DNA of 9,735 bases from Tannerella sp. (GTDB lineage: Bacteria; Bacteroidota; Bacteroidia; Bacteroidales; Tannerellaceae): positions 1-9,735 of the forward strand of contig JAISEZ010000158.1 of NCBI GenBank assembly GCA_031263835.1, written 5' to 3'. Under the pieces are notes generated by a model that was given only the letters and a program-made list of their open reading frames with translations, had not been told where the DNA came from and made no database searches. Numbering within the stretch: the stretch's first letter is position 1; each line of letters opens with the position of its first letter. Both the position numbers and the translations under genes were made by a program. Positions 1-4,084 of the stretch are shown piece by piece.

Positions 1-11
1 CAGGCGGTGAA

Positions 12-28
12 ACGGGAACTCCTCCCGT
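12..28 (-). terminator. weak hairpin after the small membrane-protein gene
   Basis: A 6-bp perfect stem (ACGGGA at 12-17 with TCCCGT at 23-28) and a 5-nt loop lie 22 bp beyond the stop of the leftward gene at 50-232. Read leftward, the stem is followed by only a short T-rich run (TTTC). It could be a weak intrinsic terminator or chance. Nothing else is recognisable in bases 1-49. Confidence 0.25.
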
Positions 29-49
29 CTCCTCTCCTGCCCGACCGTC

Positions 50-232
50 TTACGATTTCAGTATCTTGTTAAGCACGATGTGCGCCAGATAGCCGAAAAT
101 AATTAAAGACAATCCTACCGTCAAATGCGTATTCGTTACCCCTCCACCAATAGCCGGTACGGCAAGCACTACCACACCGACAAGCTGGATACATGTACCC
201 AGATACCTTACTACTGTTAATACTGTACTCAT
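50..232 (-). CDS. small two-helix membrane protein, function unknown
   Basis: A 60-residue protein with no recognised function. Two hydrophobic stretches, roughly residues 6-28 (rich in V, L, G, A) and 36-57 (rich in L, I, G), are joined by a short polar turn (GGGVTNTH). A basic tail (NKILKS) follows, so a helical hairpin in the inner membrane is likely. The ATG at 230-232 is preceded by an AT-rich leader with no Shine-Dalgarno sequence, as usual in Bacteroidota. It is divergent from plsC across a 135-bp gap. An imperfect -7-like sequence (TTATTTGC on the minus strand, 266-273) lies about 35 bp upstream. Small proteins of this shape are common in Bacteroidales, but I cannot name the family. 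The reading frame is short, so it could be fortuitous, although the clean two-helix pattern argues for a real gene. Confidence 0.62.
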   Translation of the reverse strand: MSTVLTVVRYLGTCIQLVGVVVLAVPAIGGGVTNTHLTVGLSLIIFGYLAHIVLNKILKS

Positions 233-339
233 AGTTGAATATTTTTATCAGTTTGAATTCTGCCCGCAAATAACGCAATAATAACTTGATTGGAGAAATA
301 TTTTCTCCAAAAAAAGATGAAAGACTCATCTTTTGCTCC

Positions 340-347
340 TATCTTTG
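340..347 (+). promoter_or_regulatory. Bacteroidota -7 box for plsC
   Basis: TATCTTTG matches the Bacteroidota housekeeping consensus TAnnTTTG exactly and is followed by TCCGC. It lies 20 bp before the ATG at 368, giving a very short leader. Its position excludes the in-frame upstream starts at 290 and 317, which lie before the box. No TTTG -33 element is seen at the usual spacing. Confidence 0.7.
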
Positions 348-367
348 TCCGCAGAAAACAAAATGAC

Positions 368-1108
368 ATGAAGCGACTTTGCTATTTAATCTATTTCTGG
401 CTGATCGTGATGCCGGTTTTTTTCGTGTCCACCATCCTGACGGCAATCATCGTAATGATCGGTTGCCTGCTGGGTGGCGAGAAATTTTTCTCCTTCTATC
501 CGGGCATGATCTGGTCCAGGCTCACCTGCCTGCTCACCCTGTGTCCCGTAAAGGTGCGCGGCAGGGAACACCTGAAACCTGAACAGTCGTACATATTCGT
601 GGCCAATCACCAGAGCGCCTTCGACATTTTCCTGATATACGGGTACATCGGATACCCCGTCAAATGGATGATGAAAGCCGGGCTGTCCAAAATTCCGCTG
701 GTCGGGACGGCTTGCCGTGCGGCAGGGTTCATTTTTGTGGATCAATCCTCGCCGCGCGCCGCCCTCCGCAGCATAGCCGAAGCCGAACGCCGGCTCAAAA
801 ACGGCGCGTCGATAGTCGTTTTTCCCGAAGGTTCGCGCACCGCCACCGGCAAAATGTCGCGCTTTCACAAGGGCGCCTTCCAGCTGGCGCTAGATCAGCA
901 ACTGCCGATAGCGCCCATCACGCTCAACGGGCCTTTCCGGGTGCTGCCGATCGGTTCGCTCAACGCGCATCCCCGCCGGGTGGAGATGGTGATCCACCCA
1001 CCACTCTCCGTCAACGAACAGACGCTGGCTGAATGTGGCAACTTACAGGCACTGACAAACCGTACGCGGGACATCATCGCCTCGGCGTTGTGGGAAGAGT
1101 TCAAGTGA
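368..1108 (+). CDS. plsC: 1-acyl-sn-glycerol-3-phosphate acyltransferase (PlsC/LPLAT family)
   Basis: The family transfers a fatty acyl chain to the sn-2 position of lysophosphatidic acid, making phosphatidic acid for phospholipids at the inner membrane. The 246-residue protein starts with a hydrophobic segment at about residues 6-36. All four acyltransferase motifs are visible: block I NHQSAFD (80-86, HX4D with H81 and D86), block II GFIFVDQSS (120-128), block III VVFPEGSRT (150-158), and block IV IAPITLNG (181-188). Length and order fit bacterial PlsC. The start at 368 was chosen over an in-frame ATG at 290 because a good -7 box sits at 340-347 and the hydrophobic segment follows directly. 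It stands alone: the neighbour upstream is divergent, and downstream is a 1.66-kb repeat region with no clear terminator. Related lipid acyltransferases, such as those acylating amino-acid lipids in Bacteroidota, share these motifs, so the exact acceptor is inferred. Confidence 0.9.
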   Translation: MKRLCYLIYFWLIVMPVFFVSTILTAIIVMIGCLLGGEKFFSFYPGMIWSRLTCLLTLCPVKVRGREHLKPEQSYIFVANHQSAFDIFLIYGYIGYPVKWMMKAGLSKIPLVGTACRAAGFIFVDQSSPRAALRSIAEAERRLKNGASIVVFPEGSRTATGKMSRFHKGAFQLALDQQLPIAPITLNGPFRVLPIGSLNAHPRRVEMVIHPPLSVNEQTLAECGNLQALTNRTRDIIASALWEEFK

Positions 1109-1148
1109 ATTATGAATTATAAGCATTGTTTGGAAATAGATTGCGTTC

Positions 1149-1210
1149 ACCCCGAGCTGCGCTCTGCCTGCACGGGGCTATCCAAATTGGACGCCTTCCG
1201 AAGTCGGGCT
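1149..1210 (+). repeat. divergent single copy of the palindromic element at 1697-1886
   Basis: This stretch, beginning ACCCCGAGCTGCGCT and running through TGCACGGGG and TTGGACGCC, is a diverged copy of the right arm of the inverted repeat at 1828-1890. CCCCG (1150-1154) can pair with CGGGG (1172-1176). It begins 40 bp after the plsC stop and might help end that transcript, but there is no T-run. Confidence 0.7.
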
Positions 1211-1305
1211 TTCAAGCCTTAAGTTGACGGCACTGGGCTACGCCTGCAGCGCGATGCGACCATTATATATAACTCTTTGTATCATTAAATAAGCTCAATC
1301 ATTTA

Positions 1306-1336
1306 CAAAACACGACAGATTATTGTCCGTGTTTTG
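1306..1336. repeat. hairpin with 9-bp perfect stem
   Basis: CAAAACACG (1306-1314) pairs with CGTGTTTTG (1328-1336). The stem continues with ACA/TGT past one bulged C. There is no T-run on either side, so an ordinary intrinsic terminator is unlikely. It may be an element end or a relic. Confidence 0.6.
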
Positions 1337-1453
1337 CCTTTCCAGGCATGATAATTTGAATGGTACCCTGTTCAATCCTTCGGATGGTGGATGCGACCAT
1401 TTATACTTCACGCAGGATGGTTTTGTGCATGAGCAGACAGAATAATTTATCAA

Positions 1454-1650
1454 CACGGAGAAAATGTGAGAATGAGCAAATAATGCGAATCAGCAGTAGC
1501 GACGAAAGGCTGAAAGCCCGGCATATCCCAGCCCGGTGGCAACGCCCCGGGTATGGACGGGCATACTCCGGCCTGCGCCCTGTAAGGGCGGCATATCCAT
1601 TTTTACAACCCGGTTTTATTCAAATGGATGGTTCTCGCATTTTCTCCGTG
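1454..1650. repeat. REP-like element with inverted 19-bp ends
   Basis: The ends are an inverted pair: 1454-1472 (CACGGAGAAAATGTGAGAA) and 1632-1650, whose reverse complement matches at 18 of 19 positions. Between them lie compact hairpins: GGCT/AGCC at 1508-1518; an 8-bp stem with one bulged T and loop AAC at 1532-1551; and CGCCC/GGGCG with loop TGTAA at 1576-1590. GGCATATCC occurs at 1520 and again at 1590. From memory, this GC-hairpin plus GGCATAT style resembles intergenic REP-like repeats common in Bacteroidota; whether it belongs to a described family is inference. No transposase lies nearby. Confidence 0.6.
1464..1504 (+). repeat. direct repeat, copy 1
   Basis: ATGTGAGAATG (1464-1474) and GAATCAGCAGTAGCGACG (1487-1504) recur at 1898-1908 and 1910-1927 with one base change. 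Copy 2 lacks 11 bp between the two parts. The pair brackets the REP-like cluster and the 47-bp-arm inverted repeat, so an ancestral block was probably duplicated or interrupted. Confidence 0.65.
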
Positions 1651-1696
1651 CGCCCGTGTTTTGTACATCTCACGGCGGGGGCTTATGCATGGCGGA

Positions 1697-1886
1697 CTGA
1701 CGCCGAATGGCGTCCAATGTTGATAACCCCGTGCAAGCGCAGCGCAGCTCGGGGTGGTAGAGACACAAAGCCTGAACTGCGAAGCAGATCAACTGCTACG
1801 CAGTTGTGGAGGAGAGGGGTATGCCGTACCCCGAGCTGCGCTGCGCTTGCACGGGGTTATCAACATTGGACGCCCTCCGGCGTCCG
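1697..1886. repeat. large inverted repeat, 47-bp perfect arms, nested hairpin
   Basis: Bases 1709-1755 and 1828-1874 are perfect reverse complements (47 of 47), and pairing continues with mismatches to about 1697 and 1886. The 72-bp spacer contains a further hairpin: AACTGCGAAGCAG (1775-1787) with CTGCTACGCAGTT (1793-1805), one mismatch, 5-nt loop. Each arm also folds on itself, for example GGACGCC/GGCGTCC at 1868-1885. The whole could form a cruciform or a long RNA stem. I see no target-site duplication and no protein gene inside. Confidence 0.85.
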
Positions 1887-1897
1887 GTCTCAAAATA

Positions 1898-1927
1898 ATG
1901 TGAGAATGGGAATCGGCAGTAGCGACG
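1898..1927 (+). repeat. direct repeat, copy 2
   Basis: Second copy of the sequence at 1464-1504, shortened by 11 bp internally, ending 34 bp before the 42-bp array. Confidence 0.65.
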
Positions 1928-1938
1928 CTCGGGGAGAC

Positions 1939-1956
1939 TTTCCCCGCAGGGGGAAA
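1939..1956. repeat. palindrome just before the 42-bp array
   Basis: TTTCCCC (1939-1945) pairs with GGGGAAA (1950-1956) across a 4-nt loop (GCAG). It sits 4 bp before the CCTT that leads into the first array unit. It is a G/C-rich dyad of similar size to the array palindrome but different sequence, so it may be a diverged edge unit or unrelated. Confidence 0.55.
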
Positions 1957-1960
1957 CCTT

Positions 1961-2253
1961 CCCGGAACTTCCGGGAGGCCGGCACCCTATGTGTTTTTCC
2001 TTCCCGGAACTTCCGGGAGGCCGGCACCCTGTGCGTACTTCCTTCCCGGAACTTCCGGGAGCCGGTACCCTGTGTGTATTTCCTTCCCGGAACTTCCGGG
2101 AGGCCGGTACCCTGTGTGTTTTTCCTTCCCGGTACTTCCGGGAGGCCGGTACCCTATGGGTATTTCCTTCCCGGAACTTCCGGGAGGCCGGCACCCTATG
2201 CGTATTTCCTTCCCGGAACTTCCGGGAGACCGGCACCCTATGCGTACCGCCTT
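1961..2253. repeat. 42-bp palindromic tandem array, block A (7 units)
   Basis: Units begin at 1961, 2003, 2045, 2086, 2128, 2170 and 2212; all are 42 bp except the third, 41 bp, which lost one G. Each starts with the dyad CCCGGAACTTCCGGG (8 pairs when the flanking T/A is included, one central base). A spacer like GGCCGGCACCCTATGTG and then TTTCCTT follow. The unit at 2128 has A to T inside the left arm, breaking one pair. The spacer varies between copies (GGCAC/GGTAC, CTATG/CTGTG). A weaker second dyad in the spacer is best seen at 2150-2162 (TACCCTATGGGTA). Confidence 0.95.
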
Positions 2254-2292
2254 CCAAAAACCTCCGGGAGACTTTCATACATATGCTACCTT
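2254..2292. repeat. degenerate 39-bp junction unit between blocks A and B
   Basis: The left half of the dyad is replaced by CCAAAAACC while the right half (TCCGGGAG) is kept, so the palindrome is lost. The spacer begins like block A's last unit (GAGAC) but continues with TTTCATACATATGCTACC, like block B with 3 bp missing. It marks the boundary between the two spacer families. Confidence 0.85.
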
Positions 2293-2712
2293 CCCGGAAC
2301 TTCCGGGAGACAATCATACGATGTATGCTACCTTCCCGGAACTTCCGGGAGACAATCATACAGCGTATGCTACCTTCCCGGAACTTCCGGGAGACAATCA
2401 TACAGTGTATGCTACCTTCCCGGAAATTCCGGGAGACAATCATACGATGTATGCTACCTTCCCGGAACTTCCGGGAGACAATCATACGATGTATGCTACC
2501 TTCCCGGAACTTCCGGGAGACAATCATACGATGTATGCTACCTTCCCGGAAATTCCGGGAGACAATCATACGATATATGCTACCTTCCCGGAACTTCCGG
2601 GAGACAATCATACGATATATGCTGCCTTCCCGGAACTTCCGGGAGACAATCATACGATGTATGCTACCTTCCCGGAACTTCCGGGAGACCGTCATACGAT
2701 GTATGCTGCCTT
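2293..2712. repeat. 42-bp palindromic tandem array, block B (10 units)
   Basis: Ten units of exactly 42 bp begin at 2293, 2335, 2377, 2419, 2461, 2503, 2545, 2587, 2629 and 2671. Each has the dyad CCCGGAACTTCCGGG, or CCCGGAAATTCCGGG at 2419 and 2545, where only the central base changes. Then comes AGACAATCATAC, a variable triplet (GAT, AGC or AGT), GTATG and CTACCTT. CATAC-nnn-GTATG is a second dyad. The second arm changes in the units at 2545 and 2587 (ATATG). Changes fall at unit positions 8, 20, 21, 28-31 and 38, with no codon periodicity. The array ends 61 bp before the asnA start. Confidence 0.95.
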
Positions 2713-2738
2713 ACAGAAGATATAAAGACAAACATAAT

Positions 2739-2754
2739 CAAACAAACAAACAAA
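2739..2754 (+). repeat. CAAA tetranucleotide run in the asnA leader
   Basis: Four copies of CAAA end 19 bp before the asnA ATG. The leader is almost free of T and G and has no Shine-Dalgarno sequence; A-rich leaders are typical of Bacteroidota. Copy number could change by slippage and alter leader length. Confidence 0.6.
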
Positions 2755-2773
2755 AACAACGAGTAAGTAGAAA

Positions 2774-3808
2774 ATGAAACTGTACATTCCAACAAATTAT
2801 CAGCCGTCCCTGCCCGACGAGGCAATGGAAGAGGCTATCAAGATGCTCAAGGTCCTGTTTCAGGACGAGCTGGCACGGATGTTGAACCTGCGGCGAGTGA
2901 CCGCTCCGCTGTTCGTCTTTTCCGGTACCGGAATCAATGACGACCTGAACGGGGTTGAACGCGCCGTCTCTTTCCCCGTGCGCGACATCGGCAACCGCCG
3001 TGCCGAAATCGTCCACTCGCTGGCCAAGTGGAAACGCCTCAAGCTGGGGCTTTACCGCATCCCGGCCGGCAGCGGACTGTATACCGACATGAACGCCATC
3101 CGCGCCGACGAAGAACTGGACAATATCCACTCGCTCTACGTCGACCAGTGGGACTGGGAACGCACCATCCGCGCCGAAGACCGTAACCTGGACTTCCTGC
3201 GCGGCATTGTGAACGGGATATATTCCGTCATCAAGACCGTCGAACATAAAACGGTCGCCCTGCTGCCCGACGCCGGAACGCTCCTGCCCGAACGCATCAC
3301 GTTTATTCATTCCGAAGACCTGCTGGCCGAATATCCCTCGCTCTCGCCCCGCGAACGCGAAACGGAAGCGGCCAGACGCTACGGCGCCATCTTCGTCATC
3401 GGCATCGGTGCCGTCCTGGCCGACGGACAGAAACACGACGGCCGCGCGCCCGACTACGACGACTGGTCGACACCGACCGACGACGTGCACCGCGGTCTCA
3501 ACGGCGACATTATCCTCTGGAATTCGCTGCTCGACTGCGCCTTCGAGATTTCGTCGATGGGCATCCGCGTCGACCCGCTCGCCCTGCTGTGCCAGCTCGA
3601 GCAGGAGGGCTGCCCCGACCGCGCCACGCTCGACTTTCACCGGGCGCTGATAGAGGAACGCATTCCCCTCTCCATCGGCGGCGGCATCGGACAGTCGCGC
3701 CTGTGCATGTATTTCCTGCGCTGCGCGCATATCGGCGAAGTACAGGCCTCGCTCTGGCCCGACGAAATGCTCGAACAGTGCCGCGCCGCCAATATGATTC
3801 TGAAATAA
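2774..3808 (+). CDS. asnA: aspartate-ammonia ligase (asparagine synthetase A)
   Basis: AsnA makes asparagine from aspartate, ammonia and ATP (releasing AMP and PPi) in the cytoplasm. It uses free ammonia, unlike glutamine-dependent AsnB, and its fold is related to class II aminoacyl-tRNA synthetases. The 344-residue protein is full length (E. coli AsnA is about 330) and carries the family's conserved blocks: HSLAKWKR (81-88), YVDQWDWE (122-129), APDYDDWSTP (225-234), GLNGDI (241-246), SSMGIRVD (260-267) and the glycine-rich IGGGIGQSR (301-309). The ATG at 2774 follows an A-rich leader, and family similarity begins soon after it. No TAnnTTTG promoter box is visible upstream; instead the 42-bp palindromic array ends 61 bp before the start. 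glnN follows in the same direction after 276 bp. No terminator is seen between the genes, so co-transcription is possible. Confidence 0.97.
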   Translation: MKLYIPTNYQPSLPDEAMEEAIKMLKVLFQDELARMLNLRRVTAPLFVFSGTGINDDLNGVERAVSFPVRDIGNRRAEIVHSLAKWKRLKLGLYRIPAGSGLYTDMNAIRADEELDNIHSLYVDQWDWERTIRAEDRNLDFLRGIVNGIYSVIKTVEHKTVALLPDAGTLLPERITFIHSEDLLAEYPSLSPRERETEAARRYGAIFVIGIGAVLADGQKHDGRAPDYDDWSTPTDDVHRGLNGDIILWNSLLDCAFEISSMGIRVDPLALLCQLEQEGCPDRATLDFHRALIEERIPLSIGGGIGQSRLCMYFLRCAHIGEVQASLWPDEMLEQCRAANMILK

Positions 3809-3832
3809 CACGAATCGGTGGATGGTGAAAAC

Positions 3833-4023
3833 AGTAGTTAGTAGATAGTAGTTAGCAGTTAGTAGAATGAATCCGTCAGTTTATATACAAAATCAGATGG
3901 TTCCGGCAGACGCAGTGTCTGTTGCCGTATCCCCTTATGGAGATATGCGGCTTTCCCGCCGGCTGCCCTGCGGGCGAAAGCATTTCGCCCCTACTGACTA
4001 CTGGCTACTAACTACTAACTACT
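3833..4023. repeat. inverted repeat with degenerate TAGTAGT-type arms
   Basis: Bases 3833-3865 and 3991-4023 are inverted copies (28 of 33 match), each a degenerate run of TAGTTAG/CTAACTA-type words. The 125-bp core contains CAGAC/GTCTG (3907-3921) and a perfect 8-bp hairpin, GGGCGAAA (3972-3979) with TTTCGCCC (3983-3990), directly abutting the right arm. The element fills most of the asnA-glnN gap. A 63-codon open frame at 3867-4058 looks fortuitous. No TAnnTTTG box for glnN was found in the gap. Confidence 0.8.
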
Positions 4024-4084
4024 ATATTACCCCCTACCCGATTCGTCTAAATAACTAAATTAATTCATATTCAAATTTACAACT

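Larger units (their letters stand above)
1109..2773. other. 1.66-kb gene-free repeat mosaic between plsC and asnA
   Basis: No credible gene is visible. Long open frames here (about 1360-2766, 1989-2777 and 1991-2725 on +, 1796-2695 on -) come from a stop-free 42-bp unit, a multiple of three, that keeps several frames open together. The region holds the repeats listed separately. A scan by eye found no TAnnTTTG box on the plus strand anywhere in it, so the asnA promoter is not identified. Short similar stretches (GATGCGACCATT) recur at 1253 and 1389. Confidence 0.8.

Noticed and set aside
290..367. N-terminal extension of plsC from ATG 290
   Set aside because: It would start upstream of the -7 box at 340-347 and adds 26 polar residues ahead of the hydrophobic N-terminal segment.
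386..868. 160-codon minus-strand frame
   Set aside because: Antisense shadow of plsC.
1961..2712. CRISPR array
   Set aside because: The spacers between palindromes are repeated from unit to unit, no cas genes are nearby, and the period of 42 bp is too short for typical CRISPR repeat plus spacer.
2738..3811. 357-codon open frame on the minus strand
   Set aside because: Antisense shadow of asnA, which shows every conserved family block.
3867..4058. 63-codon frame between asnA and glnN
   Set aside because: It is contained almost entirely in the inverted-repeat element; no start signal or recognisable protein pattern.
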